A stretch of DNA of 64,000 bases from Macrocybe gigantea (lineage: Eukaryota; Basidiomycota; Agaricomycetes; Agaricales; Callistosporiaceae). The DNA lies in assembly GCA_011319805.1 (NCBI GenBank), contig SJRY01000146.1:186001-250000 (forward strand). Direction: 5' to 3'. A program made the position numbers and the translations under genes. Shown here piece by piece: positions 30,205 to 40,931 of the stretch (the first letter of the stretch is position 1; the number at the start of each line of letters is the position of its first letter). The notes beneath the pieces were generated by a model, which worked only from the letters and a program-made list of their open reading frames with translations, ran no database searches and had not been told where the DNA came from.

Positions 30205-31190
30205 ATGAACTCTGACGTGTCGATGGGAGCGAGCCCTGGCGCGACCAACTCAAACTCACCCCAGCTCAAGATTAAGGTCCAAACCGCAGATACAGGGGAG
30301 ATCTTTACCATCAAGGCCCTTCTCGACTCTCGAGTGGCGGGCCTTATTCATGGACCCCGCCTTTTTAAAGAAACACCGCATCTCAACACGCCCCCTCACC
30401 CGACCGCAATGCAGACGGCACCCCCTGACGAGGACGGCATGATCTGTGGAGTCATCGATCTAGTAATGCGCTACCAAGACCACTCGGAACACGCTGTCTT
30501 TGCCGCCACAGGCTTCGGGCACCAGGAAATGATCTTGTGCTTCCCTTGGCTGAAACTACGCAAACCCGACATCGATTGGAAGGAGGGAATGGTCAAGATC
30601 AACCGATGTGAACGCGCCTGCCACATCTGTGCACGAGAGGCCATGGAAGAGTGCACACAGGTGCCACCAGACCAAGGTAGCTACCTGCATGTGCCATGCA
30701 GGCCCTGCGCCACACCTAAGCACAGGCGAGGACAAGGACGAACAGCTGGCAATCGGCTGACCCCGAAGAACTGACTGATGAAATCATTGAGTTAGAGTGA
30801 CTGGCCTGCTGAGTCCATCCATGCGACCGCCAACACCTCGCAACGGCTAGCAGTTGCACACGAGTAAGAAGTAGCATACGCGCCATTTGTGACGCCATCC
30901 CTGGCCATCCCTGACCACTTGGCACGAATTCGAGGATATATTCTCGAAGGTGGCATTCGATACTGATGTGATGGGACTACGTGATCGAACGAGTCGATCT
31001 TGCATGGCAGGGTATCTCGATGACACGACAGAATCACACACCTCATTCTGGATCGCTTCCAAGAGCACAAGCTCTACCTCAAGTGGGAAAAATGCGAGTT
31101 CGAATGCACCGTCAACGTTCACGACAGACAGTTTGGGAATTCTGAGCCGAGGAGAGGAAAGGAAGGAGCTGAAGTAAGTACTTTTTCTGC
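30205..31190 (+). pseudogene. Remnant of another Ty3/gypsy pol: protease and RT fragments
   Basis: The first frame (30205-30774) matches a retroviral-type protease followed by its strand-rich tail: KALLDSRVAGLIHG where D-S-G is expected, VMRYQDHSEHAVFAATG, PDIDWKEGMVKINRC. Further on, HEFEDIFSK (near 30920) and RFQEHKLYLKWEKCEFE plus GILSRGEERKE (31050-31165) belong to the region before and after the RT palm. The palm with its catalytic aspartates has been deleted. The family differs from the complete chromovirus. Confidence 0.72.
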
Positions 31191-32524
31191 CAAACAAAAG
31201 GCTCAAATGAGGGACACCTATCGTAACGTAGACGTACAGGTCTTGAAATACTCCACAGAACTCAGAAAGGAGAGGGGTGGGAGTAGGAGATTGACCCTTT
31301 CACTTCGACCACCCCTAAAACGGTCACATGACCAAGTGAGTGCTCGCACTTGATCTTGTGACTTGCAATGGAGGTCACAATTAGCCCGTGGTTCAAGTAA
31401 AACGTTCCATTCAGAGGCGCGTCACAGCCACACCGAAGCAGAAAATCCAATTCCCTTGGCCTCCTCCCATATGATGTCATCCAAAAACTCGCCGCCGCTG
31501 TTCAACCTCCTGAAATACCACCGGCCGAAATTCCGTATAGCCGACGTTGCGCGGGGGAGCTTGGACAACGCACCACCTTTGAGTGAGCAGTCGAAACGGT
31601 GGGCATCATCTTTCATCTCGCTTCGTCGCGTTTAGAGTCTAGCAGCTAATCACCCGATTCATTGCCCTCCCCCTGGCACAATCGCCTGATTCTGCGTCCT
31701 GGTTTGCAGCACCTCGCGGCGTACCGCCCGCCAGAGTCGCGTATAACCGCAAAGTGTACGAGAAGGCTAACAGCTTAGGGTTAGGGCGACAGACCTGTTC
31801 TCGGCGAATAAGCCGTGCATCCGAATCACGAATCTGGTCTGTGCGACACATCTCGATCATCAAGTCATCACACGAGCGTTTTTCGTGCACTTGGGATCGA
31901 AGGTGTTTCTCCAAGTCGCGGTTAGTGATGTTCTGCGCGTAGCCACTCAACAGTCACACAAGAGCCTGATCTTCACGTTGCTGACGAGAGCCCTGAGAGT
32001 CACTGGTTCGGCGCAAGGCCTGCGAAAAAAGTGTGACACGAAAAGTGGACTTTCCCGATTTAGATGTAGCTCCGCGTATCATCCATTTCCCTTATCTCAT
32101 CAATCGATTCAACGTTCCGGAGGTCTACACTATATGGATTGTAAGGATAAATTATTAATGTCTTTTGTAAAGGAGAGCGGCGCTTGCCCATTCTGCCTGC
32201 TCTGCAGGCAGTTTGGAGATATTCACAATACGACGCGTCGACGCGACACGATAAATTGGATTAGTCAGCAGATTGATCGTATTCTGGCCGCCCTCGCTCT
32301 TCGTTCACTTAGATACTCATGCACAAGCATACAGAAAACGAAACTGAGTTTGATTATGAAGTATTAGCCCAATACCTTCAAATCCTTCGGAATGGATTTT
32401 CTCTCTTGGTCCTCAAACTCGAGATATCAGAGGATAAAGGTCTTCGGAACACAGTTTTGGGAGATTGAACACCGATAACGAAAATCCATACCGAACATTT
32501 TCTTCTACGGTACATTTAGAGTTA
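31191..32524. other. About 1.3 kb without a supported gene
   Basis: Only short frames. One (32100-32360) has a CPFCLLC motif but no context. The end of the preceding Ty3 remnant and possible LTR debris may lie here. Confidence 0.4.
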
Positions 32525-32547
32525 CAGTCGGATGTCTCATAATGCAT
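32525..32547 (+). repeat. Left TIR of the pogo element
   Basis: 23 bp beginning CAGTCGGATGTCTCATAATG; perfect match to the reverse complement of 33834-33856. Confidence 0.92.
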
Positions 32548-32639
32548 AACGTCGGGGCGGCCTCAAACCCAATGCATTATGAGATATATTCCGTACCAGA
32601 GTACTTAAATACAGGCAAATAATTACATAACATTCGGAT

Positions 32640-33562
32640 TCTCCGGGCCGTCCCGGGTGAAGTAGGTGTCAATGGCTGTTTGTTTCGCGTTCTGAAGCTG
32701 AGTGCGATGCAAATGAGCAACGAAATGTCGAAGATGCTGTGCAACGCGGTTTTTTGGACTTTCCGATGTAGACAGGATCCAGTTTATCGCTTCCATCGGC
32801 ATTACAACCGAACATAATCGTAATACGGAATTTCGCCTTCTTCTTGCCAGGAAGCTTCTTCGTGGCCAGTCCTTGATCAGGGCGTGAATACGGGAACAGT
32901 CCGGTCTCGTTGACGTTGTACCAATCTCGCTTTGGATATGATGCGAGAATCCCAGCAATTCAACAATGTTCGGCTTCGACAGCAGCAAGGTCGACAGACC
33001 CTGCCTCGCCATGACATTTCTGGCTGTGAATCTTGTGGGCTGCATAGAACTTGGCGACCCATCCAGTCCCTGTCAGTCGTTCTTCTTCTGGAATGTTGAA
33101 TTTCGTCTCGAAACGAGCTCACTTCTCACGCAACATTGCCCCGGTCACTGTCTCTCCCTTACTCTCCATCTGTTTGACCCAAAGATAGAGTGCATGCTCA
33201 ACGTCGGGTCTTGTCATGATGCGAGCACATTTCGAGGATAACGCGTTTGCATATGACCCGGCACGCTCTTCCAGGGCCTCTCGTTCCTTCAGCTTCCGAG
33301 ACAGTGTCGACTGATTGAACGTCAAAACTCCCTCGGATCGTGTTTTGAAATGAGCAACAACCTCTTGTTGTGACATTGTTGGGTGATCATCCATGAAGGC
33401 AAAGACTGTCAGCCAGTCATTCAGGGTTAAGTTCTCGCGTGAAGTCTTTGCGATTGGTTTTGCAGAGGTCTTGGGCGCATTTTTGACAACTTTGGGGCGA
33501 GGCTGATGAACATAGTGTTGAGGCTTGCCTCGGGGCTTGCGATGCAGCTCAGAGGGATCCAT
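32640..33562 (-). pseudogene. pogo/CENP-B-type transposase, truncated and frameshifted
   Basis: ATG at 33562 starts MDPSELHRKPRGK. A first helix-turn-helix (LTLNDWLTVFAFMDDHPTMS) and a CENP-B-like second domain (RPDVEHALYLWVKQMES) are visible. A shift near 33120 leads to GWVAKFYAAHKIHSQ, then the start of the DDE domain, WYNVNETGLFP, where the usual first catalytic Asp is Asn. Another shift near 32750 precedes VAHLHRTQLQNAK. The rest of the DDE domain is missing. Inactive. Confidence 0.82.
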
Positions 33563-33833
33563 TACAGACGTCTCGACACAGTACTACCGATATAACATGC
33601 AATCCAGCTTTGAAATGTGGGCAGAAACCGCTCTGTAATGGTATGTGGCCACTTCAATTCCATATTCGGCCAATGTGAGTGGTGCAGCCATTGTCCTTGC
33701 ATTGTCCACTGATGCATAATCTGGCCACAAGCCCGATGCATTATGCATTATGCAATATCGTCCCTTTTCCCCGCGCCCCACGACGGTTCCCGGCCATTGC
33801 CCATGCAGAATGAGATTTATGCATTACCGGCTA

Positions 33834-33856
33834 ATGCATTATGAGACATCCGACTG
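33834..33856 (-). repeat. Right TIR of the pogo element
   Basis: Reverse complement of the left TIR, ending ACATCCGACTG before the flanking TA. Confidence 0.92.
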
Positions 33857-34016
33857 TATTTCGGTCACTCCAACATTTTACAAATATGCCTGTATGATGC
33901 TGCGCAAACTCTGGGCAACTCGCCATGCATGCGTCGGAGTTTCAATTGGCGGTTGCGCCGCACCAGAGTCACGGATAATGGCCTCGAGCAACACGTGCAC
34001 ATCAAAAGCGCCTTCA
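33857..34016. other. Short spacer
   Basis: No gene seen between the pogo element and the next minus-strand frame. Confidence 0.4.
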
Positions 34017-34403
34017 GACTGAGATTGTATCTCTCTGCTTCGATTCTAGAAAAGAACCATGACAACGAGTGGGAGGCGAATGATCTAGGAAGCAGCAGAC
34101 TTTGAACGTCGGTCTGTTCTTGGGTATGTCTGGCAGAGCATCATGTACATATATGCGCATCATCGGGATCGCACGGGCCTCACCATCTCCATCATCTGCC
34201 TTGGGTTCGGCGTCAGTATCCTCTTGGGTCACTTGCTCGTCCAACTCGATAGAATCATCGTGAGAGATAATTTCTTCAACCGTCTGCATAATCTGATGAG
34301 CGTATTTGAGCAGGCGTTTATTGACGCTGGAATCTTCAAGCGTCGGCATGTGCTGGAGAGAGCGTGCAGCCTTTTTCAATAGAGCAAGCGCCTCATCGGA
34401 CAT
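34017..34403 (-). CDS. Small acidic hypothetical protein (about 129 aa)
   Basis: ATG at 34403 (MSDEALALLKKAARSLQHMP). The first 60 residues look helical (SVNKRLLKYAHQIMQTVEEI), followed by an acidic, low-complexity part (DTDAEPKADDGDGE). Splicing near 34100 is possible and would change the C terminus. It lies 82 bp downstream of the disrupted minus-strand gene and may be a separate gene or its last exon. No domain recognised. Confidence 0.4.
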
Positions 34404-34484
34404 AGTGGTCAAAGCAAAAGGTGATAACGTTTATTTGTGCTTCCAAAGAAAAACAAGAAACAGAGGGCCAAACAATTGTGATAT

Positions 34485-35752
34485 TTACTCGTCATCGTAT
34501 TCATCCGACAAGTCAGATTCGGCAGCCTCCTCGATCAAAACTGAACGAATCTCCTGACCGATAGGGGTTTTCCATATGTCGGTGGAAGGATTGGCCATTT
34601 CTTCGTAGGCTTCGTCAAGAGCGCCGAGGCCCTTGTCTGGATATTCCTCAAGGACACTCCCTCCCAAGATGTGGACGCGGAGACAGCGAATGAAATGAAT
34701 ACGCAGATAGTCCACTTGCGCAGTGGAGGCAAAGGGAAGGCGTGATGGTAGCCTGATACCACCAGGTAGGTCTTGAAAGATAACAACACGAAGGTTGTCC
34801 TGCACGGTGTTCAGTTATTCAACCCCACTGATAGTGAGATAAACGCACATCTACATCTACACCAAACGCGTTATCAGAAAAGATCTAAGGTAGGGCTCAC
34901 AGAAAACCCGCACACATCACGGGACGTGACTGGCTGTGACCAGGGTTGCAAAAGGGACGGAAACGCGTCATTAGATGGGGGCGTGGACGCGCCTGGACGC
35001 GCCTAATAGATCGAATATAGCTATAAAACATGTTCTACGTTGTCGTATGAGATCAGAAAGGGTATAAAGTAATTCTAAATGAGTTGAACTTCGAAGTTGG
35101 TCACTATTTGGTTGCTAAACACGAAGATCATCAACAGCATCGAGCTCCGCGAGAATTGAGTTAGGAAGCACTCGATGACCGCGGTACTTTTTTCCCGCCC
35201 ACGCAGCTTGTCTTGCATCCAATCCTTTGTGGTACGCGTCCATAAACCGTCTAGATCGACGAGCAAACCTGTTGCAAGGAGGAAGTGAGTTTTCTCTCGA
35301 GATAATCACTGATCTTCACGTCTTCATTTTCCTTATTGGCCCCATCATTTTCTCGACAGCGCTTAGTCCGATTGGTCCTTCTCGTGTTCGAAGTGGCCCA
35401 GTTCTTCAGGTTCTTTAGGTTACGAAGAGGGCGCAAAGGTATGAAGACGTGTCGAGATGGTTTTTGACGTGTTCAGTATACCATAATTTTAATGGCACAC
35501 ATAATTTTCGAAATTTGAAAAATCTGTCCGCACAGTTCGATGCATTTTTACCATCTCTAGAAGTCTGCGCGAACCGATTTTTGATTTCTATTGATTTACA
35601 AGTGCCATTAAAGATTTATTGGAGATCCCCGCCAAATGTAACGCTCTGTCACTCTTTGATCATGTGATGTGCGCGTGTTTTCTGTGAGCCCTACCTTATG
35701 AGAGTTTGATGAAAATTCGGCAAGTGTGCGAGCCAGTTCAGCTGAGTGTGTG
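34485..35752 (-). pseudogene. Unrecognised host gene disrupted by the 809-bp TIR element
   Basis: The 3' part (34485 to about 34802) reads DNLRVVIFQDLPGGIRLPSR and YLRIHFIRCLRVHILGG and ends in an acidic tail (ESDLSDEYDDE). Upstream, across a likely intron ending GTGCAG, the frame NSHRSFLITRL is cut by the TIR element. Beyond the element the same frame continues as AELARTLAEFSS (35700-35745). Removing the element and one TA joins the two halves in phase, which shows the insertion hit an exon. Family not recognised. Confidence 0.6.
34888..35696. mobile_element. Non-autonomous TIR element, copy 2 (809 bp), TA duplication
   Basis: Ends AGGTAGGGCTCACAGAAAAC and its inverse, with TA at 34886-34887 and 35697-35698. 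Same length as copy 1 at 1868-2676 and nearly identical; most differences are C/T or G/A. The element has no complete transposase and must be moved in trans. Confidence 0.88.
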
Positions 35753-35916
35753 TGCACGCCGCGCAGGACGGATTCATTTATTCGAAGTCCGCTAGGTTAG
35801 GTTTTCATACTCCGATAGGTCCTAATAGGCGTACAAGTATAGTTCGACCGCCTCGTTCAGTGCTGCAACCCTGTGGTTGAACACCGTTCCGCTCTCTCCT
35901 CATCTGAACATTAACA

Positions 35917-38380
35917 ATGCCGTCGACCCCGCCACCTGACAATCGCGGTGCATCGCAGATTAAGTCCACGCCCGCCCATCGCGGCTCTGGCTCTGCCCAC
36001 AGCTCCTTTGTTAAACACACGTGAGTGGTGACCACATCGCGATGCTGCGTGTTGAACTTGATTCCAGCTATACGGAGATGCGGGACCCACTTTTCGACGA
36101 TCTCAAAGAGCATGTGACATGTGAGGTCTTAGCGGTCTTGAAAGCCTTCCTGAAGCGATGTTTGGAGGAGGAACAACGCGACGGCGTGAATCTGGAGGAG
36201 CTTTTGCAGCAATGTTGGGATGCCGTAGTGAATGCATTGAGGGATGACGAAGACGCTCGTGGAAGGCTCTTGGAGCATCTTCAATCCTAGTACGTCGTTC
36301 CGCTTCATCCCCATCCATCTATCAGCTAAAGAACATTCCCAGTTGTGGGGAAACAAACGAAACGGCCAAATACACACCCTTCGCCGAGTTCTGCAACACC
36401 TTTCTTGACCTATTGCGCGACATTCGTATCGGCGGTCTACGTGAACCTTCCCCACTAGACATTGAATTCTTTCGAAACGACCCAAGGCGGGTTGTTGGCA
36501 ATTACGGGTTTGGTCTGTCACCCGACTGTGGCATCAGGAGGTCAAGCCCAGATCGCGATGAATCCAAAGATGACGATGATGATCGAGTGCAAGCAAAACG
36601 GAGACGAACCATGGTTTCCACGCAGCCGGATAGAGAGCCGTTTCAGCAGCCATGCAAACCTCTGTCGTGGGACGTCTTTCTCTCGACGGTGGAGGGCAAA
36701 TTGGGCACTCGTAGGGCTATCGATTCTCTCTGCATTGATGCAAAAGAAATCAAGGAAATCCTTCCGCAAGCACACAGGGATGCACTGAAAGCTTACGAGG
36801 AAATGCCACAAGAGTTCGATCGGATGTCACAACCGTTTGATCATAGCAACGCAGGTAAGTTTGACCACGTCTTGATTATATCGCTTTGACAATCAAGCAG
36901 GAAGCATCCGTACCAGCAGCAAAAGGAAGGCAGAAACATCGACCGCAATGGTGTCGACGGCGGAGAGACCCCCAATGCTGCAGAACGCCAAATATGCCGC
37001 GGCGCGCCTCTCTTCTTCGCCCGCGATTGCACATGTGATCAATATCATCTTCAAAGGTATGCCTTCTTTATGTACTTTCGTTCTTTTTCTCCCGAACTCT
37101 TGACATATTTCTGCTTTGGTAGGCACGGTAATCTATCTGTGGTATTACGACAGCGAATCGTCCATCCAGTCGTACGGCCTTGATTTCGTCGACAACCTCC
37201 CCCACTTCGGCATTCTACTCCTTGCATTTCAACGATTTACCGAAGCAGACTGGGGCATCATATCTGAGCTTCGTGATACTCTTTCCGAGCATTCCATTCC
37301 TCTCGCCTTTCCCTCCACCCTACCCAACGAAAGAATCACAATTGATAGGAAGCGACTACTTCGTGGCTCCCATGCGCTATGCGGGCGCCGGACTTGCGTC
37401 TATGAAGCCCGAAAGGAGGCCAATGACACCAATGCCAATGATCTGGTCATCAAAATCTACTTTCCGGAGCGCGCCAGGGTTAGCGAGGTGGAGATTATCG
37501 CAGAAGCATCAAAATGGGAAGAAGACCGCTATATACGCGGCCATTTGCCACATGTCGTCTGCCATCGGGATTTTGGCGAGTTTGGTACCGATCTCATCCG
37601 CCGTGACCTAGGCCTGCTGAATGATGCGGATTCGGTGGGTTCACGGATCCCCCGGATTATTGTTTTCGACAAGTACGAAAACATAGTGATGGTGGCTGAA
37701 AAAGATGAGGCGAACTTTGAGGCACACTTTTGGGACCTCTTCCGATGTTCGTGCCATTTTATTCTCTCTTGTCATGCATCAGCCAATCTCCCGCAGGTCA
37801 TTATCGTCTTTGGCTTCGTGGGGTGGAACACGGTGATATCAGTCTCAGCAATTTGATGTGGGACCCACATACGGGACAGGCAAAGCTAAACGACTTTGAC
37901 CTTGCCCGCCTACGCGAACGACCGGTCAACATTGGCCGCGCTCGAACGGGCACAATGGCCTTCATGGCGTACGACTTGCTTTGCGACGCCGGACTTGCAG
38001 GTCGCTTCCCGAGATTGTATCGGCATGATGCCGAATCATTCCTCTGGGTTTTCCTTTGGGTTCTCGCTAGGTATAAAGGTGGTAAAGAGGTCGACCGACA
38101 TTTCCAATCGTTTCACGCCGCATCATATGAAGTCTGCTACAAGGAGAAGTTGGCTTTCATGCAGCCCGCCAAAAGCGTCAAAACCCATAATCAAGAGCTC
38201 TGGGAGTGCATCCGTGGTGTATTGCTCGAGTTGGGGAACAAGCATCGCAAATTATATGATTCTTACGTTGACACTCTGCCAGCCTGGAACGAGGATCCAA
38301 AGGAGATGATAGACTGGCTGAGGGAACAACATCAACACCTAGACAAAGCATTAAATGACTTTGACCTAACGTTGGGCTAA
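35917..38380 (+). CDS. FunK1-type protein kinase (733 aa)
   Basis: Six exons: 35917-36020, 36068-36289, 36343-36854, 36901-37056, 37123-37746, 37797-38380; introns 46-66 bp. The N-terminal half has a helical part and an acidic/basic linker (DRDESKDDDDDRVQAKRRR). The kinase half shows LVIKIYFPER (likely ATP-site Lys), HGDISLSNLMW (residues 551-561, catalytic loop with HGD for HRD), LNDFDLARL (DFD574 for DFG) and GTMAFMAYDLL. This fits the basidiomycete-expanded FunK1 family (Ser/Thr kinase-like, role mostly unknown). The gene is intact. The last intron has a weak GTTCGT donor. It stands alone between transposons. Confidence 0.9.
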
Positions 38381-38482
38381 TTTACATAACCTTGCGGTGC
38401 ATGAGTTGGGATTTTATTCGTGTACCCTTTCTTTTTCTGAATGAATAGAGTGTATTTGCAGCAGTGTTGTGCCAGTCGACGT

Positions 38483-38975
38483 CTTAGATTATTAAGACTT
38501 GCTAGGGTGGACTAGGGTGGAAAATTCTGGCCGCTAGGGTGAGCTAGGATGGGCCTTTTGGATGGCTAGGATGAGCTAGGATGGCTTTTTGCACTGCTAG
38601 GATGAGCTAGGATGAGTGGTTCCTGTAGCTAGGATGAGCTAGAACATGTACTCTAGAACATGTACTCTAGAATAATATAGACTGTTTCTTTGACTGCTAG
38701 ACAGCTTTTCTGGCAGTACATCTGCTCTATGACTTTCTGTTACTCTGCGTTACCTTGGCTTCCCTGCCATTACCTTGACTTACATTTGCTCATGCATTTT
38801 GGTGGCCGTCTTAGACGCCTGTGATTTGACTTGATGACTTGCATAGCATGCTTGAATCTGTGGCCTCATAGACGCCATTGATTTCAGGTGCCATGGCAGT
38901 CATATGATCCATGGCGTCTATGAGGCCTTGAATTTCTGATGCTCCATGGCCTTGCAGACAATATGGATCATGTGA
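38483..38975 (+). repeat. Long direct repeat R1 (left of the Crypton)
   Basis: Starts CTTAGATTATTAAGACTTGC, with internal GGATGAGCTA tandem units, and ends near CATGGATCATGTGA equivalents. It is repeated in the same orientation at 44375-44810 with small indels, 5892 bp apart. The last part carries TAGACGCC motifs in both orientations. Confidence 0.8.
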
Positions 38976-39479
38976 ATGGCATGACTCAAGAAATCCATGG
39001 CGCCTATGAGGCCATGGATTTCTGGTATCATTTTGGTCATGTGCTCCATGGCCTCGCAGACGCCTTTGATTTCTGGTGCTGGCCTCGTAAACACTATTGA
39101 TATTAGCCAGTTGCTGAATTTGACTATAGAGGTCTTGAGTTCGAATCCTGGTAGCTGCATGCATGCACGTATACCGTCATAGACGCCATTGCTTTCTGTG
39201 AGAAATTTACGCCCCGTTGGCGGGGGTGGGAACGACCGCGTGATCGCCGATCGGTAACGTGAGGCCAGGTGATGGGCGGAGTTCCGGCATCCCCGGCATG
39301 GGCGGGTGCCGCTGATGTAATGCTGCCGTTTCGTCACCGTTTCGCGGCGCGCTGGGGCCTTGGTACAAACAGCAGAATATATGGACCCATAGGTGCGCGT
39401 GGGGGCCCCATGCAGCCCGCTCGTCGGGCGTCGACGTGGGGACGTGGACAGCTCGATATGCACGAGGGAGCATCAGCGC
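38976..39479. other. Spacer with TAGACGCC-type motifs, no gene
   Basis: GGCGCCTATGAGGCC and CATAGACGCCATTG forms recur (near 38998, 39055, 39176). Short frames are not supported. Confidence 0.45.
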
Positions 39480-40480
39480 ATCGAAACTCCAATACATCTT
39501 TTAGGAACGATACTGGTAAATAGTACATGAGTGAGGTGTGACCCCATCAACCTCCCCATATCTCGACAACACCATGCCGCACCGTAACGCCCCTTGTACG
39601 CCCGTGTTCTGCATGCAAAATAGGTCGAGTTTGAGTTCGGGATCATGAGGAGATAGGCAGAACTCACCGAGATGGGGCTGTGGCTCTCCGTCACTCCACC
39701 CATGTCCCATATCTCCTCTCAAATGACGCACCGCGCAACAGCGCCGATTGCACGCCAGCAATTGTTGCCCAAACGATTGCACGCCAGCAATTGTTGCCCA
39801 AATACAGGCTAGTTTCGAGGCTAGGACCATGAAAAAATATGCACGACTCACTGAGATGGGGCTGTCGTTCTCCATGATGCCACGACCTCACATGTCATAT
39901 CTCTGCAACGGCGCACCGCGTGGCAGCGCCAATTGTACACCTGGATTCCTCGTCAAAAATAGGTCAGGTTGGAGCCCAGGACCACGGGGGAATGTGCAGG
40001 ACTCATCGAGCGTCGAGATGCACCTCTGTGTCGCCATTAGCCCATTCACCTCCCATAGCTCCATGACGACGCATCACGCGGCAACAGGCATTGCACGCCC
40101 GTAATCTACGTCAAAAAATAGGTCGAGTTTAAGCCCATGATCATGAGAAACAATGCAGGACTCACCGAGGCAAGCTGGGGTGCTCATCAGCCCTCCCCTC
40201 CACCTCATCTCCACAACAACATGTCGCGCGGCAACAGGCGTTGCACGCCCGTAATCTACGTCGGAAATAGGTCACGTTGGAGTTGAGGATCATGAGGAAC
40301 AATGCACAAGTCACTGAAGCAAGCTGTGGTGCTGTGCTCATCCCCCCTCCCCCATCTACCTCCCATATCTCCACAATGACGCATCGCGCGGCAGCGGCCG
40401 ATGTACGCCCGTAATCTACGTTGAAAATAGGTCAAGTTTAAGCCCAGGATCATGAGTAACAATGCAGCAGTCACCGTGAT
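39480..40480 (-). repeat. Tandem array of about six 150-170-bp units with splice-like borders
   Basis: A block of the type AAAATAGGTCGAGTTT recurs near 39618, 39790, 39956, 40115, 40262 and 40424. On the minus strand each unit has a GTGAGTCC-like donor, a stretch of about 60-70 bp and an acceptor-like ACGTAG before ATTACGGGCGTGCAA, so units resemble one exon plus one intron. A 28-bp direct duplication lies near 39765-39800. No complete gene can be built. Confidence 0.6.
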
Positions 40481-40931
40481 TGAGATAGCTTGTAGTTGTG
40501 GTTGTTCTCTATACCTCCTGCCCTGGGATAACCGATCCATAACCCAAAGGTTACGAGCTGTGAGATGGTGCCCGTTGCATACGTGTAATCATCGTAAAAA
40601 AAAAAAAAAGAGGGAAAGATCGAGCCCGAGGGTGCAGGGTGCAGGGTGGAGAGGAATAATGCGGGCCATGTCCAACCATGCACGCCACATCGTCCTCGGC
40701 ATTTCTTGCTCATTGCCAAGAGAACATCACAAAAAAGAGACGATTAAAATTCTTGAGTATCATATCAGCAGAATTACATGGTGCAGTTACCTGTCTGTAA
40801 GATAAATCGGAAACTACGGGAAAGCGAGTGACGAAAGCGACGAAAGCATTCCAGAGGAGTAATACGAAGACTATGTAAGCTATCAAGGTGGAAGGACGAA
40901 GGAAAAAAGAAAGGAAAGGGACTCTGGCAAG

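Larger units (their letters stand above)
32525..33856 (-). mobile_element. pogo/Tigger-like DNA transposon with TA target duplication (1332 bp)
   Basis: The ends are perfect 23-bp inverted repeats beginning CAGTCGGATGTCTCATAATG, and TA lies on both sides (32523-32524 and 33857-33858), as for Tc1/mariner-pogo elements. TAATGCAT/ATGCATTA palindromes recur just inside both ends. The interior holds one damaged transposase gene on the minus strand. Confidence 0.92.
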
